A stretch of 64,000 nt of DNA from Clusia tigrina (taxonomy: Eukaryota; Arthropoda; Insecta; Diptera; Clusiidae). This document shows positions 22,240-33,457 of the stretch, piece after piece (position 1 is the stretch's first letter; each line of letters opens with the position of its first letter). The notes below the pieces were generated by a model, which worked only from the letters and a program-made list of their open reading frames with translations, did not search any database and was not told the DNA's origin. The stretch covers positions 187,036,387-187,100,386 of the forward strand of contig OV050030.1 of the NCBI GenBank assembly GCA_920105625.2, read 5' to 3'. The position numbers and the translations under genes are program-made.

Positions 22240-23048
22240 ACTTTCGTGACATTAGCAGCTACTATATTCCTTACCCCTGACACTTGTGCATGCACGGTTC
22301 GCACTGGCAGCTTGAGCCGCCTTTGGATACGGCCAGAAATAAAGAGCGCCGCCGCACAGTTATTGATCTCACGTTGGAAGCGTTTAATCGCGATCCCCTC
22401 TTCCCGCTTTACCGGTTCCGCACAGAAAAGGGTTGTCAGTTGTTGATGGATGAGAATGCGTTTGTTTTCATACCGATCTTTCAAATTTCCACACGCCTGT
22501 TCAAAACCTAAATCGATAAGGGTTGATTTGAGCACGATTTCCTTGGCTTCCCCCGGGTCTTAGCATTTAGATGGTAGTGCTTTTCTGCATTTTACAATCG
22601 AATGTTGTCGATGTAGAAGCGCGGTAAACAAATCGCGAAACCAGGGCCATTTCGCGTAGTTCCCGTCGAAAAGCTCGATATCGCAGGGCGGTACCGGTAT
22701 GTTATGTCCTGGTGCTGACGTTTCGTGTGCTGGCTGAGCAGATGAGGGCGGCACTAATGCTTGAGCGAATTCAGCCATCGCGATTTTACCCCTGCGATAG
22801 GTGTCATAACTCGCCTCGAATCGTTGGTGAATAGAGGCCAATACCTCTTTTGCGTCCTTAATGCCCTGTGCTTCCATGGTCCCCATGGCTTTCGCTTCTC
22901 GGATGGCTACCCACCGGACCTCAAGTTCACTCTGGTCGATTTCCAGCGAGATACAAGAATGATTCCCCGGTTGTCGTCTCTCGAACCCACTGACAAACGC
23001 GGTCAACGCATCCGCCGCGTTTATGTATGGTGTCAACATCGCGCACAA
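22086..23048 (-). pseudogene. BEL-A gag and protease start
   Basis: Capsid precursor of a BEL/Pao element. 23,048-22,560 begins at MCAMLTPYINAADALTAFVS and contains the charged helical N-terminal part and PPCDIELFDGNYAKWPWFRD followed by LFTALLHRQ, hallmarks of BEL gag. 22,535-22,086 continues with ACGNLKDRYENKRILIHQQL, the conserved gag motif, then jumps into protease-region text (VSGVRNIVAANVTKVCKIVL, MILPTLTGELHPF). A deletion removed the zinc knuckles. The start at 23,048 is the first ATG after the leader. Confidence 0.85.
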
Positions 23049-23652
23049 TTGGTTAGAGTACGAGCGGAGCTCAATGGTCTCACAGTCTCACTAATGGGGT
23101 AGCTTAAGTGGGGGAATGCTTGTCACCCCGTGATCATAAAACTTAAGAAAAGTTTGGGATCCCCTGGTCGATCGAGAACAGAAGTGTGACACCCACCTTA
23201 GCAACACAGAACGATAGATTCAAGCAATTGGCAAATAAATGCCGCTAACTGCGTATGCACAAACACATGCATTAACGACACGCAACAGAGATCTTGGCAG
23301 TGCTTCAGCTTGTCGGCAAAAATGCAAAGAACAATTGCTGCCCCTAGTGTACAGGTACGTAAACGGCAACAGCTTTAAACACTCGCCAAAAGCACACGCA
23401 GCTGCACCAATGCGCAAATTAGCGTGGCAGAACTGCTAATTCCCGACTGAGAAACTTCGCACAAAGCGAAGCGACCAAATGAATTATTGTATGTTTGGAT
23501 GTATGTTGAATTGTCTGTGATTTTATTATTTTTAAATATATAAAACCATATATACTCGTATATACATATATAGAGATTATTGCACATACATTAATCGCAT
23601 AAATAATTATGAAAAAAACTTACCGGCATGGATCCGGCTCGAAGGACTAATT
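23049..23652 (-). other. BEL-A leader with primer-binding site
   Basis: Untranslated leader. Next to the 5' LTR the minus strand reads TTAGTCCTTCGAGCCGGAT (about 23,632-23,650), a tRNA-complementary primer site of the kind found in BEL elements. No gene seen. Confidence 0.65.
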
Positions 23653-24113
23653 TGTTGATAGTTGTTTGTTTGTATATTTTAGCTTTGAAATTAATCTTTT
23701 TTTTCGTTACTTTTTAACTTATTACTTTTATTTATTAACACAGTGATTTAAAAATAAATGTTTTTCTTGAGAAAAAGAAACTGTTGAATCCGTAATGAAA
23801 TTCCAGTAAGCCAGAGATTATGTTCTGTTGATAATTATTTTTGATGTTTCCACGGCTACGATGCTGAAGAGACTGAGAGCGAACATCGGCGGCCGACTCG
23901 CCACGTTGGCGTGCTCAGCTGAATTTGCTTCATTGAGTAAAAAGATGGCTATGGCCCGGATACACGTACACTCATGGTTTTCCCTCGTTTCTTGGTGAGA
24001 CATGAAACGAGGAACTCTCTCCCAAAATATGCCTCACTTTGAAATGAGAGACGCCATGGTGCCGCGAGCACCGGGTCGCAGCCACCTTTAGGAAAGGGGT
24101 CACGTCGTGATCA
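23653..24113 (-). repeat. BEL-A 5' LTR
   Basis: 461 bp, TGTTGATAG...GTGATCA; followed by the target duplication CTGAG at 24,114-24,118. Confidence 0.92.
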
Positions 24114-24118
24114 CTGAG

Positions 24119-24960
24119 TATTGGAGAATTCGATTATTTTTAACAATACTTTACAAATTTTGAATGTGTTAATGTATCGGCTATTTAATTATACTGATTT
24201 TTCTTTTTTGAGGGGTTCTGGTAGGGTTTTTACTAATTTTGTAAAGTTGTTTGTAAAATTTCTATAATATTCTAGAAATCCTAAAAATTATTTTATTTCT
24301 TTTTGGTGTGCGGAGAATGGAAAAATTTTCTATTGCTGTGATTTTAGTTGGGTTTGGTTTTGTACCATCGGCTGATACGATATGCCCCAGAAAAACGAGC
24401 TATTTTAAAAAAAAATCTTACTTATCATGTTGTGTTTTAAAGGCTGATGCGCCCAATTTTTCGAAAATCAATTTCAAATTATCTATATCTTCTTGCAGTG
24501 AGATAGAATGATGTCATCTAATTAAACGAGGCAGACTTTACGAGCTTTCTACGTTTTCCATTACCCTTTGAATTGTAGAAGGTGCATTTTTGAGACCTAA
24601 GTTCATTCTTATGTATTTATACTGCCTCAAGAGTTTCGGTCGGAAACAGTCTTATCTTTGAGTTTGCGGTAGTCGCTTACCAGCAGCCACTTCTTTTTTC
24701 CGCTTGATTCCAATTTTTTCGGTACTATTCAAACTGGTGAGCCCCAAGGAGATTAACTTAGGCGTATTATTCCTTGATCCAGCATGAGTTTCGCACATCC
24801 TGCCTGTGGATGTGGGGGTACCTGTAGGAGTTGGTGTAGATGGGTGCGTCGTCTGTTGTTGAAATGGAGTGTTTTACCTCATTTGTGAAACTTAATCTTT
24901 GGTTTTCTCTAAAGAATATTTGGTCACATTTCTTGCAAATTTTAAAAATAGTTTGATTTT
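24119..24960 (-). pseudogene. Errantivirus reverse transcriptase
   Basis: The minus strand reads a VSDYRKLKDKTVSD segment (about 24,650), the catalytic LDDIIL motif (about 24,510), FLGHIVSADGTKPNP-like text (about 24,360) and the FLEYYRNFTNNFTKLVKTLP segment of the thumb. The end ILQYSDFSK joins VLTADANNFAL at 17,320 across BEL-A in one frame apart from a TAG. Frameshifts and stops occur throughout. Confidence 0.85.
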
Positions 24961-25256
24961 CTTCTTTATTCAGATAATGTGCGTAATAATTGACTTAAAT
25001 TTTTGTTTTTATTAGATACATTTTTTTCTAAATCAAAATTATTTATTTCAAATATATATAATAACTATTCATTTAAGTATAACAGAAACATTCTTTTGCT
25101 TTGTAGACAATCTCTGATATACATAAATGCGGAGTTAATTTTATTGTTTTTATTAAAAATTATCCATTTGGCGTATCAAATGGTAGTTTAATAACTACTT
25201 TTGATTGCGTTGGAGTTATATGTTTACCAGAAGTGAAATTCGGTTTAAATTGTTGC

Positions 25257-25592
25257 TTAATTATAGAGTTTTTTAAGAGTATTTTTGTAGCAAGACCTAC
25301 TTTCGTGCCTAGTTGGGTGAGTGTGGCAATAATAATATAATAAATAAATAATAATAAATAATAAATAATTTTCTAATTGAAATATTAGAAGTACATGTTG
25401 TTTAAATTCGATTAAAGTGGGTAGTTTGGTTTGTTTGTGCAATTTATATTTGATGAATGAAGATGATTCTCCTGTGTCAATCAGAAATTTTAATGGGAGG
25501 CCAAATGGTGATGAAATGTTTATGTAGGCGAGTGTGATTCCGTCTTCGTTGACATTTATGAATCCGGTCGCTTTGAGAGGCAAAGTGTTCAA
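25257..25592 (-). pseudogene. Errantivirus aspartic protease
   Basis: 111 open codons with LKFLIDTGESSSFI, the active-site DTG in the errantivirus setting, preceded by a beta-rich N-terminal segment. It lies just upstream of RT in the minus direction. The downstream end is AT-rich and decays (LLYYYCH). Confidence 0.85.
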
Positions 25593-25789
25593 AATTTTTG
25601 ATGTCTTCTGTGTTTAAATCGTCCTCTTCTGGGTTATCTATGTACATGTCAAGTTGTTGTCTGAATATTCCATAGGTGTTGTCATTTATATTGTTTTATT
25701 CCTCAGTTTTGAAGTTTTGAAAGTTTTTTTTTAGATAAACGTGAACGTATGCTTAGATTCTGTTGGTTGGTATGGTACATGAATTTAGT

Positions 25790-26120
25790 ATGAACGGAAG
25801 TGCTAATCATGGGTTCATGTAATATTAACGTAGGAGATTGTAATGTGTTCAATTTGGTTGAGGATGTCCGATAAATAGGCTGTGACGTGAATAAGATCCT
25901 CTGTTAGGATTATGAAAGTTATTAGGAGGTGTATTAAGTGTATTTTGCTGTCTATAAAATATGCTCTGTGGTCTGTTGAAAGAGTTTTGTGGTGTATAAT
26001 ATGAATTTTGTGGTATGTAAAACGAATTGTGTGGTCGATTAAACGAATTTGATTCATTGTAGAATTTTTTTTGGTAATTGTATGCTTTTTTATAAGGTAT
26101 GTTAGGGAGTTCGGATTCAC
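25790..26120 (-). pseudogene. Errantivirus gag, Asn/Pro-rich tail
   Basis: The minus-strand frame reads a repeated motif of the type NSFYIPQN, NSYYTPQN, NSFNRPQS, a tail typical of errantivirus gag. It ends upstream at a T-rich tract near 26,130 where LOA-type sequence begins, so the 5' LTR and most of gag are missing. Confidence 0.7.
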
Positions 26121-26179
26121 AAAATTTTTTTTTTTTCTATGATTTCACATAAAAAACATTTTTTTTCTTAATACAGAAT

Positions 26180-26471
26180 ACTCCCATTATAGTAGCCACC
26201 TTGGCGTGGTGTGGGGGCTTAAGTTGCAAAGATTCGCCAGACTGCTTTAACCCAAGGCCATATACGGCTCCCTGGCAGGGCCGCCAGTGTTTTTACACAG
26301 ACCGACCGATGAGTAACGAACAAAGATCTACCACGTGTACGTCTCTTTTCCCAGGTTAGGGGCGGCACACAATGACGTCTGTTTTCTCCATGTTAGGAGC
26401 GGTCGGCTTTCGGAGTCTTTTGTGCGTGGGGTGGTAGACTGTAAAGAAACCCTACGGGGAGGGGGTGTTTT
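26180..26471 (+). other. LOA-like element 5' UTR (probable)
   Basis: GC-richer, non-coding, directly upstream of the ORF1-like gene; begins near TAGTAGCCACCTTGGCGTGG. Confidence 0.45.
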
Positions 26472-27790
26472 TTCTGTTCTGAAACATGATGTCTGAAACA
26501 AACAAAGAAGAGTTTACGGTGCAGGGGGTCGGATCCCCAAGACCGGCGGTACAGCATTGTCTACGACATAGGCTCGGATGTTGAGATGCAATTGCTCAGT
26601 CTTTCTCAGCCCTCCGCTCCACATGCTCCTGAGCCGGGAAAGGAGACAAGGAAGGTGGTAAGCCTCACAAAAGAGCAAATGGCCAGAAATGGCTATAAGC
26701 GCACGGCTTACTATCTTCGTAAAATGAAGGCGAAAGATCCTTCTTCCTTTACAAAAAGGGAGAAGGAGGTCATTAAAAAGCATGCAAAGGTTGTAGCAAT
26801 GTCTGAGCAAAATAACGCTGCGGCCAGTTCATGCAATAAAACGGAGCAGGGAATTGTTGGGGCGAAGTCTGATATTGACAAAGTCTGGGCTAAGTCTGAT
26901 TTCGACCTCCAGGAAAAATGGTAAGCCGGACAAGGCCACAGGTGACCGCCTAAAGGTGCCGCCAAAGACAAAGCCAAGTTCTTCGAAGGAGCCACATACC
27001 TTGGCATCAGGCAAAACTCCAAAAAGAGTTCGGTCTGATGAGCAGGCTCAGAGGGCTTCAAAAAAGCCGAGGCTATCGGTCTCCTTCGAATTACCTATGG
27101 AGCTACAGGTAGCTATCATCGACAGAGTCGACCCTGATGGGAAGATATCGCCGAAGAATTGGTTGCTAGTAGAGGCGCGCCTGATAGCGGAGATGGTCGA
27201 GGCTGACGGCGGGCAGCTGCAATTTGACGGGGCCGGCTGGCAGAGGGGTGTTAAAGTCGGTGGATGCAAGAACAAGAAGTCTCTGGACTTCTTAACGCGT
27301 GCAATTAGCGGCCTTGACACACTCTGGGTGCTCGGTTGGAGGTGGTGCCTCGTTCTCTGCTTCCGATCCGCCCGGTTGTTTCGGTGTGGATTCCACCTCC
27401 GGTTCCGGACCAGGAATCCATACTCAAGCAGATCGGACGGCAGAACCAGTCTCTAAATTCGGCAGAGTGGCGGGTGGTCTCCGTGACCCCCTGCAAAAAT
27501 GAAGTGGGAAGTGACGCGGTGCTCGCAGTGGACTCTGCGTCGCTATCTAATGTAAGGAGCGACAACTGCATTACATTCGGGTTCGGCTCTCTTAAGGTTC
27601 GCGTGCCGGTTGACCGGTCAAAAACCTTTGGAGAGGAAGCTAGAGGTGGTGCAAATTAATTAGCATCACTCCATCTCAGCCTCGCTCGAGACTAGGCCGC
27701 TTGCTAAACCAAAACCGGTTAGGTGGAACGCTGAGTTAGGACTGCATAGGAAAAAGTCAAGCGGACTCTTCAACAAGGCCAACAACACAT
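26472..27790 (+). pseudogene. ORF1 with DUF4780-like domain, LOA-type non-LTR element
   Basis: The start is ATGTCTGAAACAAACAAAGA at 26,489. The reading passes through three frames. 26,586-26,924 is basic and helical. 26,854-27,320 reads ELQVAIIDRVDPDGKISPKN, WLLVEARLIAEMVEADGG and GWQRGVKVGGCKNKKSL. 27,336-27,659 reads RPVVSVWIPPPVPDQESILK and ITFGFGSLKVRV. Together they match the DUF4780 domain that I recall from insect retroelement proteins. 27,670-27,790 reads [20 protein letters not shown], an endonuclease-RT linker, so the endonuclease is deleted. LOA assignment is an inference. Confidence 0.65.
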
Positions 27791-27803
27791 ATGTATATGT
27801 ATG

Positions 27804-28015
<212 letters not shown>

Positions 28016-28215
28016 CTAAAATATAACTTTTCACCCACAGTCATCGACTAGCTCTCTCGCTGATAAGACGTCTATTATTGGCATACGGAGTGTTTTGATT
28101 ACTTAACATAAAATCAATTCCTATTACCGCTATTCGCTCAATTAATTTTTTTTCTCTCTTCCCATTCATATTTTGTGCCTACAAGTTCGTTTCATACTAC
28201 AAATATTTAGTTCAT
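28016..28215 (+). other. I-type element 5' UTR (probable)
   Basis: Non-coding sequence upstream of ORF1; no motif recognised. Confidence 0.4.
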
Positions 28216-29440
28216 GTGCGGGATGGCTCCGGGGCCACCGAACTGCTTCCCGAAACAAAAATAGACGACCCCAAATTTGTTGTGATTGAATCAACGGACT
28301 CCTCCAAGCCCCTGTCCACTTATTCATGTTTTGGCATTCATCGAGCGATCAAGCAAATTAGCAGGGACGTGCACTCCATATCAACTCGTCGAGATGGAAA
28401 ATTATTGCTGCTTGTTAAAAATTATGAAACCGCCAACAAATTCATCAAAGCAAAGGAGTTAGCGACCATATGCTCCATATCAGCCTCCCTACACGGATCT
28501 CACAACCACGTGAAAGGCACAGTATTCGCCCCATTTCTCAACAATGTGGCAGAGAATGAAATTGTTGAAGAGCTAAGCTCGCAAGGAGTGGTATCAGTTT
28601 ACAAATTCCAGAAAATGTAGAAGGTAAACTTCGCCATTCCGTGGTATGGCTATTAACCTTTAATCTTTACAAATTACCAAGTAAAATCGATATCGCATGG
28701 TGCAAAGCATTAGTTTGAGAATACATACCCTCTCCCATGCGCTGCAAGTCATGTCAGCTGCTTGGTCACACGATAAAGTACTGTAAGTCGTCTCGTCTTT
28801 GTGTAAACTGTGCTCCCCCCCCACACTCCCCTTCCAATTGCGTACGCACACTCTGTGCTAACTGCTCAGAACCTCATTCCTCCTCCTCCAAAGACTGTAC
28901 CGAATTCTTACAAGCGAAAAAGATTAAAAAAATTAAAACAACTAAAAAGTGTTCCATGCGGGATGCTATTAAAATCCACAAAGAACAACAAGCTCCAACT
29001 AGCTCACCCAGTAGCTCATATGCTGCTATAACATCCAACTCTAAGGCAAATAGCAACAATACCAGTTCTACTGCAACAACAATAAACAATAACATCGACA
29101 ACAGCTATAAAATTAAAAATTCTATTAACAATCCAATAAACAACTCACATGCAAACGGCAATATTACTAATTCTTCATCAAACCCTTCCTCTCCTGTTCT
29201 ACAAAAACAACTTTCCCATAGTAAAATGCCCTCAAACACTAGTAAGTAATACCTCATCAGCAACTGTAACTAATAAGCAACAAATTACACAACAAACATC
29301 AAGTATACAAAAATCTGATTCAATTAACAACAACAATCCAATTTCATCTTCTTCAAATGCCTCTCCAACACCTTCCATCACTACACAGCACTCTACCAAA
29401 GATCAAATAACTCTTTACTCCAGACGCAGCTTTCCTAATT
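28216..29440 (+). pseudogene. I-type element ORF1 (nucleocapsid-like)
   Basis: RNA-binding ORF1 of an I-clade non-LTR retrotransposon. 28,216-28,620 covers the N-terminal part (FVVIESTDSSKPLSTYSCFG, then IHRAIKQI). A frameshift follows, then 28,737-29,249 with knuckles CKSCQLLGHTIKYC, CVNCAPPPHSPSNC and CANCSEPHSSSSKDC. The tail is rich in Asn and Ser and continues in other frames to about 29,440, where minus-strand BEL sequence begins. ORF2 of an element of this type resumes at 36,967 on the same strand. Confidence 0.85.
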
Positions 29441-30562
29441 GGAGGGAATTTTGGGTACTGTGCGACCGAAGACGTGGCGTGGCACGCTGATGATTTCTAA
29501 CTTCTGCAAGTCCTTTTGAAGGTTAGCCATGTTTTGTGAAGTGGTGTTGGAAGTTTTGTATACCAGTCTATTTTAAGTTTCCATAGTTGCTGAAGGAACA
29601 CTTTTGCTGTGGTCGTAACTGGCGCGACGAAGCCAAGGGGATCAAAAATACGTGAAATATCTGCTAAGGCTGAACGCTTTGTTATCCTACCGGATTCTAC
29701 TACACCAACCTCGACCTTAAAGTCATCATTAGAAGGGCTCCAAATCAATCCCATTATTTTGATGTTTTCGTCCAGTGTATCACCGAATTCCATATTTACT
29801 TCACGGTCCGTGACTGGAATTTCTTCTAGTAACCTTGGGTGATTCGCGCACTATTTCGTAAATTGAAACCCGCGGAACGAAGCATGAGTCGAAGTTGCCG
29901 CTGTATTTCACATGCAGTGGAGAGATGATCAGATCCGCTCAACACATCATCGATTTTACGACTTCTGCTCCTAGTTGGTATTTGTTGGCTTGATCGTCAG
30001 CCAGAGCCTGAAGTGTGCGGATAGCCAAATACTGTGCAGGCGTTGTACCGTAGGTGACTGTCGTGAGCTGATAACACTTCATGGGATGTGAGGGATCCTC
30101 TCTCCACCAGATAAGTTGGAGCTTTTGATCTTTATCTTTATCTACTCGCACTTGTCGATACATATTTTCAATGTCATCTGTAAAGACAAATCGTGGGAGC
30201 CGGAAAGGCAAAAGAATAGTGAACACATCTTCCTGGATAGTTGGTCCTGTTGTCAGCAGATTGTTTAAAGAGACATTTGTTGATGTTTTGGCTGCAGCAT
30301 CGAATACCACTCTTCGCTTTGTCATTGAGCTGTCTGGCTTCAAAACGGAATGATGTGGAAGAAAGTAGTGGGAACTCTTGATGCTAGTTATGTCAATCTC
30401 TTCCATATGACCAGGCTTCTCGTATTCTCGCATGAAGGCTACATATTGGGCCTTGAATTCAGGAATCTTTATCATTTTTCGTTCAATTGTCATGAACCGT
30501 TGCAAAGCTAACTTCCGCGATTCTCCCAGTTGGTTTGGAGTAGTTTGGAACGGCAATTTCAC
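29441..30562 (-). pseudogene. BEL-4 reverse transcriptase
   Basis: 30,562-29,939 reads LGESRKLALQRFMTIERKM, then YFLPHHSVLKPDSSMTKRRV and VFDAAAKTSTNVSLNNLL, FVFTDDIENMYRQVRV (first catalytic Asp) and VTYGTTPAQYLAIRTL. The YVDD segment near 29,900 is frameshifted. 29,793-29,497 gives the thumb and connection, SALADISRIFDPLGFVAPVT. Text ends about 29,441 after VPRHVFGRTVPKIPSN, just before RNase H. Confidence 0.9.
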
Positions 30563-31649
30563 TATGAAGCGCCCATTGTTATCACGTTGATAATTTTGCA
30601 GAAAATGTTCTTCACAGCGATGCTTGTCGGTTGTAAACTTACAGCTAGGTGAATCACATCCTTCAAGTTGTCAGAATTTTCAATAGTGTCGTTGAGGGAA
30701 CCATTCTGCTGACCAGTGTAGACTGCACATGTTGCTGTTTTTGTTGAGCTTTGGCCAATTTTTCCACTTATCACCCAACCAAGCGTTGTGTTTTGCATGA
30801 CTGGGAGCTCAGAGGAAAGTTTGATTTGGCCCATTTCTCTGATGTCGTAATACAACTCTTCGTCCAAGAGAACATAGATTTTTCCTGGTTGATGAAAGTC
30901 CGGATCACCCAGTTGTACACCCTTAGGAACCGGCCATTTTGTAACGTTTAGCTGCTGAGCTTTATTGAGTTGGAACAATGCTTGGCCGCACAAATGCCTC
31001 GAAGTCGGCTGCAAAGTTGCTTGTTCGCGATTCCAGTTTCATGTTAGCGCGGTGCGTAGCTCTTCTTTGGGCATTCCCAATACCTTCAATGCACAACGAA
31101 GCCTCGATTGGACTTTTATTGACACGCTCGGAGACGATGTTGATTTGTGATCCTGAGTCGAGAATGGCTCTGAATTCACCCGATCGTCCATTCGCAGCTG
31201 TTATTCTGATTTTAGATGTTCCCAACAAGACATAACAGCTTCGATGTGTAGGCATGATGTCGGTGGCTGCTGATGCTACTGCGGTATTGGAAAGAGTTGT
31301 AGTTGATTTTAAATTGATTGCTGTTGATCGGCTTCCTCTTGTGGTCTGCTCCCGTGCTTCCAGATGCAACAACGTGTTGTGTTTTCTATTGCATTTGGTG
31401 CAGTTGCCTGACACGCAAGATTTGGCATTGTGCCCACAGACAGTTTACACAGTAGTTTGCTTTTTGGACTGTGTTTAACCGCTGACTTGGTGTCATCTTG
31501 AGCAAATCTTGACATTGGAATAGCGCATGATGTTGATTGCATGTGATGTATGCTGGACCTGTTGGCACTGAGACACTTAACGCCTGGTAGGCCCTTGGCC
31601 GCCCTTGTTCTGCCGCATCCTTGTTGAGTCTTCCTCCTAAAGCTTCCAA
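30562..31649 (-). pseudogene. BEL-4 gag zinc knuckles and protease
   Basis: 31,649-31,386 reads CNQHHALFQCQ and NYCVNCL, the BEL gag zinc knuckles. After a frameshift 31,414-30,962 reads GEFRAILDSGSQINIVSERV, the DSG active site of BEL protease. 31,014-30,562 is the protease-RT spacer, with LLDEELYYDIREMGQIKL and TTLGWVISGKIG. Confidence 0.88.
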
Positions 31650-32787
31650 CGACTGGAATCTAAGTTCAAGGAATTTCAGGAATTGGTTTACAGATGGTAT
31701 CTCCTTCAGCTGTTTTTAGGATTGCTCCCATAATGCGTGAGTGGTTTTGGGTAGGTTTTGAGTTAATATGTACAGCAGAATGGAGTCCCAGCTGTCAGTG
31801 CTCACTCTTAGACTTTGTAGAGTCATGATGCACTCCTTGGTAGTGTCTCGGAGGAACTAAATCGCTGATGCCTGATCGTTGTTGATTATCGGTTGGGAGA
31901 GCAGTCTGCTTAACGTTGCGTTTATCAGCAGCCGAGGGTTTTCATATCGATCCTTGACCACTGCCCATGCAGCCTCGTAATCATTTGCCGTTGCTGTGAA
32001 GTGCCGAATTAGTCCTTCGCCTGACCGGATAAACTGGACTTCAAGAACCACATCTTTTGGCAAGGTGGAATTGGTTGTTTGTCGACCAACTCCATAAATA
32101 GATCATGGAACTGCCTCCACTTGTGGTAGCTGCCATCGAACATTGAGTAGTTTCATACCTGATGTCGTCATATTGGCTGTTTGCCTATTGACTGCTGTTG
32201 GAGAGGCTTGGATAATTGATGCCGCTGATTCTCGAACCATATCTGGAAGCTGCAAAATCTGTGCAGTGATTGCTTGCTCAATCTGGGCAAAATCCTCGTA
32301 GTCGTATGAGCTGGGCTCATCAGATAACTAGATCCTTTGGTGCGGGTCCTGGGCAGATTTCCAATGCGTTTCTACTGTCTTCGCCTGCATTGCATAATAG
32401 TGTGACGTTTGTTGTGTCACACTATTAAGCACTTGGCTAAGTAGTTTGCTAGCTGTGTCTATTGACTTCTTTTGTTTGTCAATTAGTGAGCATAGCTGAC
32501 TTGATGGCCGATATCACGGTGCTTGATTCGCTTTGCCTAGTGGCTGGCTGCGGCGACCGTACTGTTTTGAGTACCTCCAGTGCAGCCTTTGAGGTTGATG
32601 CTGCTTGGAGACGTTTGATGGCCTGTACTGCTCTGTCCATCTCATCGCGTGCTTCTCGGTATTTCGTGCGAATGGAAGTGTGGATATCCTTCACAAAATA
32701 CGGGTGTTCTACTTCCTTGCCCTGTTAGTCGCGGATGATATTGTCGACTTTGTCAAACTGTACCCACAATTCATCCAGCTCCTTGGC
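31650..32787 (-). pseudogene. BEL-4 gag, N-terminal and middle part
   Basis: Several frames. 32,694-32,479 is helical and charged (N-terminal). 32,063-31,857 reads ANDYEAAWAVVKDRYENPRL, the conserved capsid motif. Stops between them. Confidence 0.75.
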
Positions 32788-32804
32788 TCACGTCGGGGTC
32801 ACCA
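32787..32804 (-). other. BEL-4 primer-binding site
   Basis: The minus strand reads TGGTGACCCCGACGTGAG three bases after the LTR end, the classic primer site of roo/BEL-type elements. It fixes the LTR's 5' role for the gag on its left. Confidence 0.85.
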
Positions 32805-32807
32805 AAT

Positions 32808-33428
32808 TGTTAAACTAAATTTAACAGCTGAATTTCAACAACGGTTCTTGTACCGAGTTGATGATAATGTTGACACCAGGCACGTAAACCTTGGTATCGT
32901 TGAAGAAAGACCTAACGTCAACCGCGGTGCTTGTACCGAGTTGATGGTGGGTTTGACAACAGGCCATAAACCTTGGTGTCGGAGAAGGAGAATCAATCAA
33001 TGCTAAGTTAAAATGAAAAGGCTCACAGTTAACTCTTACTGATTGACTGACTTTTGGCTGTGCCAATCGTGGGTATTTATTCATTTTTTTATATACATAA
33101 ATTACATATCATTTGTCTATACATATATTAGGTATTATTGAATGTAAAGCCTAACCATGAAATGTGCATTATTGACAAATTTGCAAGCTGGTCTTGACTT
33201 GAGTTCTTCAGATTATTGCTCTTGTTATCATATTTCATCCAGTGCAATGCCTTCGCTGATGTAGTATATATTGGAGTTTTTGTCAACAATGCAAATTTCA
33301 TCGTTAAGCTGGCAAGGTTTGCTTAACACAAGCCTAATTGTATGCAAAAGAAGATGTTATACATTAAAAGTTGGAATGTTACATACCTCCCAATGAGGTT
33401 TGCACATCAACTGTTAATGCAATTAACA
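32808..33428 (-). repeat. BEL-4 single internal LTR
   Basis: 621 bp, minus strand TGTTAATTG...TTTAACA. One side is the primer site and gag, the other the end of env and a purine tract (CGGGAGAAA). It contains an 83-bp-period duplication (units at 32,842 and 32,925 sharing CTTGTACCGAGTTGATG). There is no second LTR in this element. Confidence 0.85.
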
Positions 33429-33457
33429 TTTCTCCCGCGCGTTGAGCACAGCTCAAC

